The notes below the pieces were generated by a model. That model was not told the DNA's origin and made no database searches. It worked only from the letters and a program-made list of their open reading frames with translations. From Terebella lapidaria (taxonomy: Eukaryota; Annelida; Polychaeta; Terebellida; Terebellidae), in the NCBI GenBank assembly GCA_949152475.1, contig OX424570.1, positions 24,424,694 to 24,488,693 of the forward strand: 64,000 bases of DNA, in the 5' to 3' direction. A program made the translations under genes and the position numbers. This document shows, in pieces, positions 1 to 12,098 of the stretch; position 1 is the first letter of the stretch; every line of letters begins with the position of its first letter.

Positions 1-13
1 TCAATCATTCCAG

Positions 14-3000
14 TATCTTGATCGCGAAGAACGACGTGATTAAGATCTCGGACTTCGGTACGAGTCGGGAGTGGAACGAGAAGAGTACCAAGATGTCCTT
101 CGCAGGAACGGTCGCTTGGATGGCTCCCGAGGTCATCCGCAATGAACCCTGCTCCGAAAAAGTCGACATCTGGTACGTGGAGGCAAATTGTGATTCCCCA
201 TCAAGCTTTTGAGTGGCAGTGATGTTGGAATGGTTGAATTTGAAGTGGATTGAATTTAAAGTGGATTGTAGTTAAAAATTAACGAATGATATTATTGATG
301 AAAAATCGCAAAAACAATCGAGTGCTACATGTAAATTCACGTTATTTACAATCACGTTATTTACATGTAAATTCACGTTATTCTGTACTCGTGCAGGTCA
401 TTTGGAGTGGTTCTATGGGAGCTGATGACGCATGAGATTCCGTATCGGGACGTGGATTCGTCAGCGATTATCTGGGGTGTCGGGAGCAACAGCCTCCATC
501 TGCCCATACCACAGAGCTGTCCTGACGGCTTCAAGCTTCTTATGGGCCTCTGCTGGTGAGGGTTGCTCTATATTTTGTGAATATTGCAAAATATTTTCAA
601 AATATAGAAGAGGAAATATATACCTATAATATATATTCAAAGTGAGCTGAAGTTATCGCGAAAGTTCTCCAGTTTTGTTGTATTTGATTGGATGCCTTAG
701 AATTTTCAGTCAAACTTAAAACATGTTGAATTGAGTCTCAAGCACAAAGTTCACAAAGAAAACTTGTTCCCATGGTGACCACAGGGGTGCCAAGCCGTGT
801 AACCGGCCGTCGTTTCACAATATTCTCATGCACTTGGAGATAGCATCGCCTGATTGGCTGAACATCCCGGAGAACGAGTTTTACCAGCTGCAGGTAATGG
901 GTGTTAGGTCTTAGCTGTTCTTGCTTTAGAGGTTGTTCTATATTTTATTCTCCAATGAGAATATATCCCCTCTGGTAGGTTCTGATGTTTCACATTGAAT
1001 TCTAGGCATCTTGAGTAAATCGGATATTATTGGGGAAACACAGTGACTCGACTTGGAATCAGGATCAAACTTTAGACAGAGAGCTCATCAAGAAATTCTT
1101 TTGAATAATGAAGTCTTTGAAATGTTGGAGCATCTCATGAAATTTTCAATGTAAATTAATCAATGTAAATGTTTAATGCAGAATGATTGGAAAGCCGAGA
1201 TCAAAGAACAGCTACAGAAGATAAAAAGCGAGGGTTCCCATTACCCTCAGCTGGAAGAGGAACTGGTCCGCAGACGGCGGGAGGAACTCAGGTACTACAC
1301 GATCTTGAAATAGTGTAACAATTCACAAGTATACACAATCTTGAAATAGTCATGATCAATCTTGAGATATTGTTTGGTCAGTAATATCCCGTATTAGGAT
1401 CATAAAAACATGATAAATTTTAAAAAAGGTGTTAGAACCAAATATTCACCATCTTGAATAGTGTCATGACATTACACAAACTAAGAAAGTAGTAATGTAA
1501 ATAACTTATTCTGTTATCTGACAGGCATGCTCAGGATGTTCGGGAGCACTACGAGCGTAAGCTGGAGCGAGCCAACAACCTGTACATGGAGCTGACAGCG
1601 TGTATGCTACAGCTGGAAAAGCGCGAGAGGGAACTCATCAAGTACGTAAAGAAAACTTTGCCTGTATTTACACAATGGGTAGATAATGGAATTGTCAGGA
1701 TTTAATCTAATCGTTTTTTGAAAATTGGATTTTCAAGAGAATTTGTGAGATTTAATGAGCGCAAATTTTGATAAATTTGGCAAACATTCCTCTTACTAAT
1801 ATGTGAAATATTCAGGAATTGAATGCCTGCTTGCCTAGATATTGTCCAGTCACATTACAAATTGCTCCTACAGGCGTGAACAGGCTTTGCAAGTCTACCA
1901 AAAACACAAGCGCAGCATCCTCAAACCAGTGATAAAAGCGCAACAGCAGATTGTCGAGAAGACAATCAGCAAACCCAAGGCACAGAAAACAGTGTCCGAC
2001 CCGGGAACTAGGTTAGTTCGTGGTGGAACAGTGAAATTAAACTTTATGGGGTGAAAATTGTAAGTAAATAACATTTGTATGGACCAAGTCAAGACCAAGA
2101 CAATGGGTTAATCGTTAATTGCATTGCAAATGCATTGTAGTTCTAGGCTTTATAAAGCTTATTCCATAAGGTTTTCAAGATACAGTGTATAATGTGCAAT
2201 TGATTGAAAACTTTGCAATATTTTCTGCAGCCCTGAAGTGGCCCCGCCTAAAGTTCTCTTTCCGCGTAATCGAGAGGAACCCAACAACCAGAGCTCCCCG
2301 TCCTCATCCTCTTCCCGAGGCCGGCGAAAACCTCGACCGCGAAAGTCCGCCAGCCGCGGGTCAAGTCCCCACGTATCGCTCTCCAGCAACCAGGGAACCC
2401 CTGTCAAAAGTCCCACGAAGGAAGCGATCCACAACGAGCTTCAAATGAAAGCCGCCGCGATGAATCACAAGGACGGGACTCACGTGACGCCTAGCAGTTT
2501 TGTGTATATGGGCCCAGGGACCGCAGTTCGCGAAACGGGCATCGAACATATTCACGCAAAGTTGCAGCATCGGCGGCAAGTCAGTATCCCGCCCAATCTC
2601 GACGATGTTTGTTTCGGTTGCGACGGCGCTTGTAATGACGCTCAGTGCGATAGCAAGCGCTCTAGTCGCGTGAGCGCTGACGTTGAGAGTGCATGTGACA
2701 CGTCCGCTTGTGTAAGTCCGACTCAGGGAGCCGAGTTTGAACTGACTGGGAAGGACGGTCCATGTGGTTACAAAGCTCGTAAGTCAGGTGTCACTCCGCT
2801 GGAAATCACGGACAATATCAACAAAAATTTCCCACAGTCCCCCACGAAAGACCATAATTCCAGTAACTCTGATAAAAACGGTAACAGTCAAGCAAATTCT
2901 CCGGTGAAACGGTCTCATCGCTCTCCGAAATCCCCACCAAAATCCGCACGGTCGCCCAAGTCACCTCGCTCGCCTAGGAACAAGGGACGCAAGGGCAAGC

Positions 3001-4112
3001 GCCTCCATAGCAACGGAGACGTGCCTGATGAGTCACCGAGTAAGAAAGGAAATACTCGACGTAGTCAGGAATCACTGGCATCCGAGTCTAGACGTAAAGG
3101 CAGTCGGGTAAGTGTTGTGCAGAACTTTGGTATGACAGATAATCCGAGACTTTTTCTTGTGAAATGCAGTTTTACTTGTAAATGCAGTGACCTGAAAAAT
3201 AATGTTCCATACTAAATGTCTCGTAAAAGATATGGAAATTTTTAACTTTTAATGAGCACTACTGTTAAAAATGGGAGGTCGGGAAGTCTATGAAGTTTTA
3301 CGGATCTTTCTAATACGACCTACGTAATATTATATTATATATAATAATTATGAACTTGCATATACATATATCAGGTACGTACAAATACTTATAAATATTC
3401 CACCTGCAGACGACGGCAGAGTCCTCCTCATCTTCGGAGGATGACCATGAAGACAGCACGGAGGACACGAGGTCTCCGGGAGTCTTGGCAACGTATCGCT
3501 CAGCTTTCAGCTCCGAGGGCGCTCTTACCGAGGAGGAAAACGAGGAGAACACGAGCGAACATTCGCTGCGGGACACGCCGGACCAGCTGCTGTCGTCGCT
3601 CTCAGCGGAGAACCTCCAGATGGAGCTGTCCAAGTGTAGCTCTGACGGTCTCTCCGACAAAGAGAACATCGTGCGCAACTTGAAGAATCAAGTTAAACAC
3701 AGCGTCGATAAATTGGCACCGGTGAGTGTAGATTATTGAGTGATTGCATGTGTGTCTCACGTTTGAGAGTGTTTTTTTGCGATGGATAATTGATATGACT
3801 GCATTGATAATATATTCATTGCATGGGAAAGATGGAGTCACAAGTGAACAATCACCTATTTTCATGAAAATTTCACATGTTTTATTCTTCATATTATGTA
3901 AATAGTTGTAAAAATCTCATACAATAATACACAATCAATTTTTTTCACACTTATTACAGCCATTGGATGACAGTGAATCGTCGAGTGAATATGAAGGCGC
4001 CATCACTGATAAATTCGGTAGCAGCTCGGCTGAATCCGTCGTCGCGAGAGCTCGAGCTTCACAGAGTCATGTGACCGCCACGACGTTGCCTAAAATACAG
4101 AACGGATGGTGA
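14..4112 (+). CDS. MAP3K13: MAP3K12/13 (DLK/LZK) mixed-lineage kinase, 3' nine exons (5' truncated by window)
   Basis: Serine/threonine MAP kinase kinase kinase of the DLK/LZK (fly wallenda, worm DLK-1) family, which acts upstream of JNK/p38 in neuronal stress and axon injury. Exons read from splice sites and phase: 14-172, 397-555, 785-893, 1182-1291, 1525-1641, 1874-2011, 2231-3107, 3410-3721, 3960-4112; about 710 residues. Visible kinase landmarks are the DFG loop (ISDFGTS), the APE motif (MAPEVI) and the C-lobe ([19 protein letters not shown]). A basic/leucine-zipper stretch follows ([17 protein letters not shown]), very like the family. The large exon 2231-3107 is rich in Ser/Pro/Arg (repeated SPK). 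Near the C terminus is the hexapeptide SDGLSD (3641-3658), a regulatory motif known from worm DLK-1 and human MAP3K13, which favours an LZK/DLK-1-type assignment over DLK. The N lobe, P-loop and catalytic-loop HRD lie off the left edge. The family call is firm; the 12-versus-13 choice is less so. Confidence 0.92.
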
Positions 4113-7100
4113 CCCCACACAGCACAGGACTGTTACCATGGCAATGTAAATTACAGATAGGACTCTAGCGAATTGGAAATCTGGGAAGAAATTTTGGTTT
4201 TTTCGAGAAAAAACCCGTGCAGGTCATTCGTGCAAAGTGAAAAGAGAAAGCGTGAAAGGTTGATTTTGTTGATGTATATTGGCGTCACTGTGTGTTAAAG
4301 TTGTGTATGCGAACTGCTGCATTTGACTATGATGTGAGTGAATTGTAATGTTATATACTATTGTGTATGTATACATAATACATCAGGCCACCTATGTGTT
4401 TAGTGGAGAACGAATATTGAATTTTGGCAGCCGTCAGCTGACCTCAAATGTTGATATCATAAATTCATGTCTTTGTAGGATTTTAAAACTTATGGCACAG
4501 TGCCATTCGAATAGACATATATACTCGTATGTATACTGTTGATAGGGAACACACAGACAACATATCCCACTAGCATAAGGGGTATTTGTCCATAGTTTAC
4601 CGATCGATGTATTATCAATTTATATGTCGTTGTCCAGCAGTATGTTATTCAAACTTTACGTCAAACATCTCTACTGGTTTCCATGGTAACATATTCATCA
4701 GTTTGCAGTATTTTCAGCCAGTCATATTGTAGTATTGTTTTCTTTTTGCATTAATAATTTGAAATACTGTCAAATGGATTTCTAGAATACTTATGCTGAT
4801 GTAGGGTTTCAAAGTATAACAAATGTACTAAATTTATTTTCATGCAAGCTACAAAAATTGGGAATTTCTTGTTGTACACAATAACTACAAATTCTACTTC
4901 TCATATCATAGCAGTAACTAGCCTTAAGTATTGATAGTTTTGATGATCTCACGCAAGTCTCACGTTTTTTATTTCGTGAGGTTAAACTGGTTTGAATGCA
5001 CCTTGCAGGCGAAAATTAGCTTACCGTGAAAATATTGCATAATACATATTCTGTATACACAACAGTATTACATGGTTGTTGTCAGTATTGTCATAAATTC
5101 TATTGTATTTCCCAAAATACCTGTGCAGTTTTAACCGTCAGTTGGTAAAGTATAGAGTAAAGGTATGCGTGTGATAGTTTAACATTGATGTAATGTGGCA
5201 TGCAAATCAAATATTCATTTCCATTTGAATGATTGAGTATTTCTGTTTGTTCTACTTGCGTGGGACAGTTACAGTCTGAACTCACTTCAAATGACAGGTG
5301 TAAATGAAATTCTCATGTCTTTCTTTTTCACTTTGAACTTATTCCTGTGTTGCTTGGAGCAGAAACTTTCAAAGTGTGAACTCCAATGTTTCTTCCATCC
5401 TCAGATGTGTCTGATGGGACGTTTCGATGTGCGGGCTTGTTTCTGCACCAAATGAAAGAAAAACAGTTTCTTTGCATTCCATGCAATTTTTTTGCAAAAG
5501 AAAAAAACTATTTGCCACGGTATCGTGCATGAACCGTGATGTATCACAAAGAAATGCATCAAGACTTTAATACTTTCCAGTTTGTGACGTTTTCAATGGT
5601 GTTTGAATGTCTGGTGCAGCCCCATTAAACTATGTCTCTCAAATTGAAAACCAGACATTCAAATCTGCAAAATGCGGATTCTGTTGAAAATTGTTGACTG
5701 TGTTTGCAAAATTCGGACAACACCCTATGAAAGTTTGGGCATTAAGTGTTTGACGGTTAAGGTTGCAGTTGTATTGTTTCGCCAATACAAACAAAACCAA
5801 ATGGGCATTGAACACCTAATAAAAAAAACATATTTTGCTCTACAAACAAACCAAGAAATGGAATGTATTTATCAAAATACATACTCGATATGGACTAAAA
5901 AATAACACAAGTTTGGAAGTTTATTGGACAGGGATATTTTGAACTTGATAGACGTGCCAAGTGATTGGTTGATATTTTTTATTCATTGGTTGATTGAATA
6001 AGGGAAAATACACAGGATCATATGTTTACGACGACCAGAGGATGCCAAAAAACTTAGTCTTAATTAATTGGCAGATGGTCTTTTACCAGCTGGTGGTTTT
6101 CACATAAGATCCAGTGTATTAATAATTAATTGTGAACCAGTGACTTCGCATGTCTCATCTTGTGATGTTTCGGTTTTTTGTTGGTACAGGTACAAATTTG
6201 TGACCATGATTTTGTGATCTGTATTTTGTCTGTTCTAGGCAATTAAAAAAGAAAACCTTTGCAGAATTTCATTTTATTTTGCGAGATTTATTTATTTACT
6301 TTTTCCCCCAACTCTGTGCTAGTTCGCAGGAAGGGGAAATATTATTCCATGTTGTGTTTCGTCTTCTTGTGTGAACCCAATATTAGGTTATATCTCATCA
6401 TTGTATCGAAGGAAAACCTTAGGAAATTCAAGTACATGTATAGCATTTAATTTTCAACTTGCAAAACTATTGTGTTCAATCAAATAACATGTGAGAAATG
6501 TCAGTGCAGCCCCCAAATGTATAGATGCTGATGTTTTTCAAAATCCTTAGTCAAGAAAATACTAAACTGTCTTGAATCTGTCCAAGGTTTTGGCTCAAAT
6601 TGTTGGAAAATGTGTGATGAAAATCGAAGGAGTTACATTGAAAAATTGAGCACTGGAATTATGAGAAGTTGTCTGTTGAAGAACTGTTTTTCTGTGCATT
6701 GTTGTAAGTGAAATATCTGTTTATTGTTATTCGTACGTCATTGTGTGTGTGTTTTATTTGTTTTCTTTGTTAACAACAACACGACAACGACAAAACTATG
6801 AGCTTTTTGCTGTTTTTATTGTGCCAGACATAAATTTGAAAACTAATTTTGTTGTTTGTAACATAGCTGGCCAAAACGTGTGGAATCTTTAATAAGTTTA
6901 TTCTTCAGTAGAATATGCCCATAGTTTTCCAAAACCTATCATGGCTCTACTTAGAAATGGAGGCTTTTTACAGCAAATTTGTCTAACCGTGCAATATAGA
7001 ATTGGAATTTGTTGAATTTTGCGGGAAAAGTTTGTTGAAATTTGGATCATCCAAAATTTAGATAACATTTTGTTTTAGTTTTGAGTGCTGGGCACTCTTC

Positions 7101-7310
7101 GAACTTATGTTGTTTATTTCTCCAACCATGTGTACATATATAAATACACAACGTATGTAAATTGGTAATAAAATATGTGACAATAGGTGATTTTTTTAGT
7201 GTCACCTAATCTTTACCCAATATGTATTGTTAAATTGTGTATATATAAACTGAGATTGTCCTGAACAATCGAGTATTGTTGTCCTCAATAAAAATAAAAT
7301 AATGTACGAC
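4113..7310 (+). other. Long 3' UTR of the MAP3K12/13 gene
   Basis: About 3.2 kb of AT-rich sequence follows the TGA at 4110-4112 with no convincing ORF or splice structure. It ends just after two overlapping AATAAA signals at 7287-7298, which I take as the main polyadenylation region. Small ORFs in this stretch have no recognisable domain and look like chance. Length and position are inferred; an earlier polyA site is possible. Confidence 0.6.
7287..7298 (+). promoter_or_regulatory. Tandem polyadenylation signals
   Basis: Two consecutive AATAAA hexamers in AT-rich sequence, about 3.2 kb downstream of the MAP3K12/13 stop codon. This is the best 3'-end candidate for that transcript. Confidence 0.55.
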
Positions 7311-7854
7311 ACATGGTCCTGTCGTCTTATTCATTCATGCATAAATTTGCAGCTTGACTCTTGAAACCAGTATGTCACGATTTTGGAACAATTGTTGCCA
7401 GTTGTTCAATTGCACATGTGAGATAAGAATTATGATATATTTTTCCCTCTGGTGCACTTAGGGGGTTTGAGATGTGATAATTTTCCTCGTTAAAGAATTG
7501 AAAATATTGTGTTCATTGTATCTCGGATGACAAGTCAGAGATACTATTATTTTGGCAAAAGTGTGCATTTGTTGGAGTTAGTTCTCAATGCCTGTTGATT
7601 TTCACAATGGGTCGATTTAGTTTTCATGACCAAATATGGTAAAACAAATTCAAATAGGTGTGGGGCTTTGAAGGTTGCAAATAGGATGTATTGAACACTC
7701 GTAGGAAGTCGTGAATGGGCTTCAAAATGATGACCTCGAATTTGACCTTGGATAACCTCAAGAGGTCAAATACTGATTTTTAGCTTAGTTCATGGGGGAA
7801 TTGGAATGTTGGGCCTAAACGGTTGCAAGTAGTCTTGTTTTGGTTTTGAAAACA
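7311..7854. other. Intergenic stretch, nothing recognised
   Basis: About 540 bp between the kinase 3' end and the Ngaro element. I see no ORF, RNA gene or clear repeat. A short TGACC-rich patch at about 7730-7770 resembles the TGACCTTGA-type repeats found elsewhere in the window. Confidence 0.4.
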
Positions 7855-7989
7855 GATAAATCCAGAATTACACAGTAATTCGTTTTATACAGCAAGGAGG
7901 GAATATCTTTTCTAAAGTATATCTTCCGTATACGTTATACGTATTAGTACGGTAATTCCAAACTTCAGTCTCGCAGAGTCTCGTTTGAC

Positions 7990-9120
7990 GATTCGAGACG
8001 ATTCACCGACAGTTACAGGGCAGATTCATCGGGCGACGATTGGGGTGGGCCGGTGGGCATCAGGTGTTATGTGAGTGGAATTTTGGTGCGAGTGAAAGCT
8101 GTATGACAACATGGAATAGGCTATCATTCAGTCTAAGATATTTCGAGTCTAAGATATTTTACTGTAAGTTGACACTTGGCGGCAGCACCGCATTGCCATA
8201 TGGCGGGAAAATTTAAGTGTCTTATTAGTATATTTTGCAGGTACCTGACGCGGCCTGGTTTGTGGGAAATGGTCACATCCTTTGGCCGAAAGCCAAACTG
8301 GTATCAGCATGTCAGCTCATATCATGATGCTTGTGAATTGTTCTCAGGCTAAACATGTTCAATAAGATATTTAGTATGCGTACAATCATAAGTGGTCAGT
8401 GTGTGACAGAGAGCCTCCATGCGGACACACTAATCTGTAGTACTTCTCGAGATGAATCTGAGTGTGGTGAGCTCCAAGATCAATGTGTGGTTGTGAACGA
8501 AGCACTTTGTTTCGTATTCAACAAAATTGACATAATGACCCATGACTCTCTGGTCAAAATTGTGGTTGAATTTTATCATTCAACAGAACTTGAAACAGCA
8601 AAGCAGCTTAAATAAATGTTCTACTGTGTCAGATAAGAAAATGTGTTGAAATACACGATTTATTTTGAAACCAATATTAGTCAAGTAGACTATAGTCCAG
8701 TCCAGGTTTCACAGTAGGCCTATGTCCAAGGCCCAGGTCATCTTCACCTGACCTGGGTAAAGATGAATAATAAATATAAATAAATATGTCCGAAAGTGAA
8801 GTAGATGGGCTCCGCCCTAAAAAAAAATATTGGTCTAATCTGTATACCGGCAGCCGCATGCCGTCAGGTCGGTGAAGATGTCATCATTCGACTTAAGATA
8901 TCGTTCACCAGTTCACAGATCAGTCAGCATGGTCAGTGTTGTGTTGATTATGTTGATTCCATTGTCACGGTCGATTGTGCTCGTTCATCTGTGCGTGTTT
9001 TTACACCTCAGCCGGCCACCACCAGTCTAGGCCCAGCGATATAACCTGATAACTGTCGGTGAATCGTCCAGAAAAAGTGTCGGTGAACTGGCAGTGTCGG
9101 TGAAACGTCTTGCATTCGAC
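7990..9120. mobile_element. 1.13 kb non-autonomous DNA element inserted in the A1 repeat
   Basis: Absent from the otherwise identical A2 repeat, so it is a later insertion. Its ends are imperfect inverted repeats: CGAGACGATTCACCGACAG at about 7995-8012 faces AAGACGTTTCACCGACA on the opposite strand near 9120, and a second inverted match (CTGTCGGTGAATCGTC) lies at 9053-9068. The right end repeats GTCGGTGAA three times. A possible 3-bp duplication (GAC) flanks it. It encodes only a small ORF. I cannot assign a superfamily. Confidence 0.7.
8355..8615 (+). pseudogene. Short ORF inside the A1 insertion, probable transposon ORF remnant
   Basis: An 86-codon ORF from ATG 8355 within the non-autonomous insertion. 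The C-terminal part (DIMTHDSLVKIVVEFYHS) resembles short modules I associate with transposon-encoded ORFs of marine invertebrates, but I cannot name the family. No catalytic motif is visible. It is most likely the remnant of a coding element captured or left by internal deletion. Low certainty; it may be a chance ORF. Confidence 0.3.
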
Positions 9121-9275
9121 ACCCCGTGTGTGAACCCCGTTTTGTTTCCATCTCGTCAGTTCTGATTCTATTGTTCGTTCAACCTGTAAGGAAAAATTTG
9201 ATTGCTCCTGTTCTTCTTCAATTCTGACGGGTTTACCACGTGAATTGTGACACTGTTTACATTAAAAACTGCGCT

Positions 9276-10007
9276 ATGCTGCGAGGCATAGTCATCGGAC
9301 ATTCATTCATTCGCAGAATCTCCACAAACGAACTAAAACCCGAAGAAAAATCTAAAAGGAAATCGAAACTGACGAAAGGAAAACCGAAAGACATTATCGA
9401 TCCTACAAAAGCAGCTGCCTTTTCCTCCTGTTTACTCGTGAACGAACATTATTCCGAGGTATTTGCGCTGAGCGACAACGTCATTTTCATCCAAGACATT
9501 GACAAAAAGCTGCCATCCGTGCCATCCCTGCACGCAGATGTTGCCCTACTCGACGTTGGTTCCAACGACATCGCCCACATTGGAAGTGTAGACCCCGCTC
9601 GGGTTTTACAATTGGCCACCAGCCTATTGGATAAAGCACGAACACTCCTCAGTCACGGACTCCAGCTTGTAATCATAAACAGTGTTCTACCCAGATCCAA
9701 CAATCTAGCTTCATCTCCAGACATCTTCCTGGCCAACATCAACCAATTTAATCACATAATTAAACAACTTTGTACAGCTGAATCAAAAATCATCTACAAC
9801 AAATTGACTGGTTTTTTCAACCCAACTGGCACTACCTCCTGGTCAACTGACGGTATCCACCCGAACTCTCCTTCTGGATATCAGCGATACAAAACCCGGC
9901 TTCGCCACGGCCTCATTTTCTTCAAATTGAAAGTGATTGGACGCACTGGGTCTTCTAATTCAACGGACACAGCTTCACAACTGACCGTGTCTTCACGTGT
10001 CAGTTGA
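9276..10007 (+). CDS. SGNH/GDSL-type hydrolase ORF of the Ngaro element
   Basis: A 243-residue protein from the first ATG in the frame (9276); the frame is open back to 9240 without another ATG. Family blocks are visible: block I with the nucleophile Ser in VIGHSFIRR (Ser10), block III GSNDIA, and block V DGIHPN carrying the Asp-x-x-His pair. SGNH hydrolases are esterases/lipases, and such a domain is known from Ngaro elements, where its role is unclear. It sits just inside the A1 repeat and upstream of Gag. All catalytic positions appear intact, suggesting selection or recent insertion. The substrate cannot be inferred. Confidence 0.85.
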   Translation: MLRGIVIGHSFIRRISTNELKPEEKSKRKSKLTKGKPKDIIDPTKAAAFSSCLLVNEHYSEVFALSDNVIFIQDIDKKLPSVPSLHADVALLDVGSNDIAHIGSVDPARVLQLATSLLDKARTLLSHGLQLVIINSVLPRSNNLASSPDIFLANINQFNHIIKQLCTAESKIIYNKLTGFFNPTGTTSWSTDGIHPNSPSGYQRYKTRLRHGLIFFKLKVIGRTGSSNSTDTASQLTVSSRVS

Positions 10008-10122
10008 ATCTCTTCCCATCAAAGTTCCCGTTGTCCAACGGTTTGTCTATTGACATTTTCTTATTAATTTATGGTTATTGCAACATATACCAATACTCTC
10101 TTCATATTCACCTCATACCTCC

Positions 10123-10720
10123 GAACTTGTCTACTGACAGTTCTCACTACGGCTACTGCCATACCTACCAATCTTGTTATTGTATTTATCTCATACAATG
10201 TACCCCCGAATTGTCTACTGACAATTCTTGTTACGGCTATTGCCATACGTACCTCCGAACTTGTCTACTGACAGTTTTCACTACGGCTACTGCCATACCT
10301 ACCAATCTTGTTCTTGCATTTATCTCATACAATGTACCTCCGAATTGTCTACTGACAATTCTTGTTATCGGCTAGTGCCATACATACCTCCGAACTAGTC
10401 TACTGACAGTTCTCATTACGGCTACTGCCATACATACCAATATTGTTATTGTATTTATCTCATACAATGTACCTCCGAATTGTCTACTGACAATTCTTGT
10501 TACGGCTATTGCCATACGTACATCCGAACTTGTCTACTGACAGTTCTCATTACGGCTACTGCCATACATACCAATATTGTTATTTGTATTTATCTCATAC
10601 AATGTACCTCAGAATCTGTCTACTGACAATTCTTGTTACGGCTAGTGCCATACATTTGTCTACTGACATTTCTCATTACGGCACAAATTCCAATTCCTTC
10701 AATCTCCATGTCTACTGACA
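10123..10720 (+). repeat. Tandem repeat (~130 bp unit) between SGNH and Gag ORFs
   Basis: About four to five copies of a ~130 bp unit, each a dimer of two similar halves carrying TTGTCTACTGACA and ACGGCTA(C/G/T)TGCCATAC. Copies start near 10123, 10252, 10387 and 10520 and decay toward 10720. Small ORFs here only translate the repeat. It fills the non-coding gap between the hydrolase and Gag ORFs. Confidence 0.8.
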
Positions 10721-10934
10721 TTACCTTATTATTTCAGTCCAATCTCCAAATTATCCAAACCAATCTTATCCTCGTATACTGACATTGTAACTGCTGTTAT
10801 CACGTCCTTGAATGTTTCATACCTTCCCAAGCGCTCCAGGCACTTCGTCCAAAACATATCGTTTTGGTGTTCAGTTGGTTTTTTCCTTTTATTTACTTCC
10901 ATCTACTTTCTCATTCCATTCCAGACAACCAACC

Positions 10935-12098
10935 ATGGGTCGAACGGCAAAACCTGCCAAAAGCGACCCCACACCCTCCACCTCTTCCACCCAGAGTGCC
11001 CAGAACCTGCTGGACAGTGTTCTGCGCCTCAAGCAGAACCTGAAAAAAGTGGACAGCCAACAGAAAGGCAAGGCAGTCGCCACGCAGCAGGAGTCATCCA
11101 GTGCGGAGGATGAATCACACGACCAGCACCTATCTGCACACAGTACTTCCTCCGCACCTGAGATAAAAACACCACCCCGTCGCAAGGCCACCAAGAAACA
11201 CAAGCGGAAACGTTCTCCGTCTTCCTCCTCGTCTGATGACTCTGAGCTTGAAGCAGCCAACCCCCCTCGTCGTCGCAAGAAACACCAAAAATCCCGGCCA
11301 AAAAAGCACCACACCCAGGACACCGACTCAGGTACATCCTCATCTTCATCTCCCTCCAGTGATTCTGATCAGTATCCAGATCAAGTATTCTCATTTGGCT
11401 CCATCGTGGGAAGCAATGTCTCTCACAAACTCAAGAAAAAGATCCTCGCTGATAAATATGTCGACCTGTCCTTACTCCTCCCGTCATGCCCCACTAAAAA
11501 CTCTGAATATGTCATGAAGTTTGACAAAAATTTTAACACAAAACTGGTGAAACAGGCCCCCAAGCCACTGGTGTCATTTGAGCAGTGGGCTCAAGCTTTC
11601 GACACCTACACAGCCATCTATGTCGAGCGTGCCCATTCTACAAGCTCAGCTATCAATCTCACCAAATCGCTACTCACCTACAAGTCCCAGATTGCACAGA
11701 TGTCCAAGATTGGGCATGACTGGCTGGGATACGATCACCACTTCAGGAAAGATCGCGAAGCTTCCAAGTACGCCTGGACAACCCTCCGCCATGATTTATA
11801 CCTGCACTTCAGCACCCCACGGTCTCAGTCCTTTCGTGCCCCCGGCCAGGCGAAGTCTGGCTCCTCATCAACCCTCAAAACTGCAGATGGCCTCTACATC
11901 CCGCTCGGATACTGCGTTCACTTCCACTCCAAGACCGAACACTGCTCAAAAGGCCTTAACTGCTCCTACAAGCACACCTGCCCTAAATGCCAAAAGTACC
12001 ACCCTGTCTTCAGACCCTGCGGTTCCAACACAAAACCCAGAACTGAACTTCAGCAACAACACACTTCCAAGACAACCCACAAGACCACAAAACCATGA
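10935..12098 (+). CDS. Ngaro Gag-like protein with CCCH zinc finger
   Basis: A 387-residue ORF from ATG 10935, chosen because it lies in a good context (ACCATGG) and starts the hydrophilic, Ser/Lys/Arg-rich N terminus; the frame is open further up to an ATG at 10812. Residues about 60-150 are highly basic and serine-rich (KKHKRKRSPSSSSSDDSE). The C terminus carries a C-x9-C-x5-C-x3-H finger (CVHFHSKTEHCSKGLNCSYKH read without its last residue) and a following CPKC knuckle, typical nucleic-acid-binding features of DIRS/Ngaro Gag. It overlaps the RT frame by about 520 nt, so RT is probably made by frameshifting or a second initiation. Confidence 0.82.
   Translation: MGRTAKPAKSDPTPSTSSTQSAQNLLDSVLRLKQNLKKVDSQQKGKAVATQQESSSAEDESHDQHLSAHSTSSAPEIKTPPRRKATKKHKRKRSPSSSSSDDSELEAANPPRRRKKHQKSRPKKHHTQDTDSGTSSSSSPSSDSDQYPDQVFSFGSIVGSNVSHKLKKKILADKYVDLSLLLPSCPTKNSEYVMKFDKNFNTKLVKQAPKPLVSFEQWAQAFDTYTAIYVERAHSTSSAINLTKSLLTYKSQIAQMSKIGHDWLGYDHHFRKDREASKYAWTTLRHDLYLHFSTPRSQSFRAPGQAKSGSSSTLKTADGLYIPLGYCVHFHSKTEHCSKGLNCSYKHTCPKCQKYHPVFRPCGSNTKPRTELQQQHTSKTTHKTTKP

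Larger units (their letters stand above)
7855..9198 (+). repeat. A1 repeat of the Ngaro element, interrupted
   Basis: The left copy of the 213 bp A repeat. Positions 7855-7989 match 15081-15215 and 9121-9198 match 15216-15293; the intervening 7990-9120 is absent from A2. The first part carries a palindromic patch, TATACGTTATACGTA, near 7930. Confidence 0.85.

Noticed and set aside
2159..2579. Antisense ORFs over the large MAP3K12/13 exon
   Set aside because: They are shadows of the coding strand, whose reading frame and splice sites are well supported.
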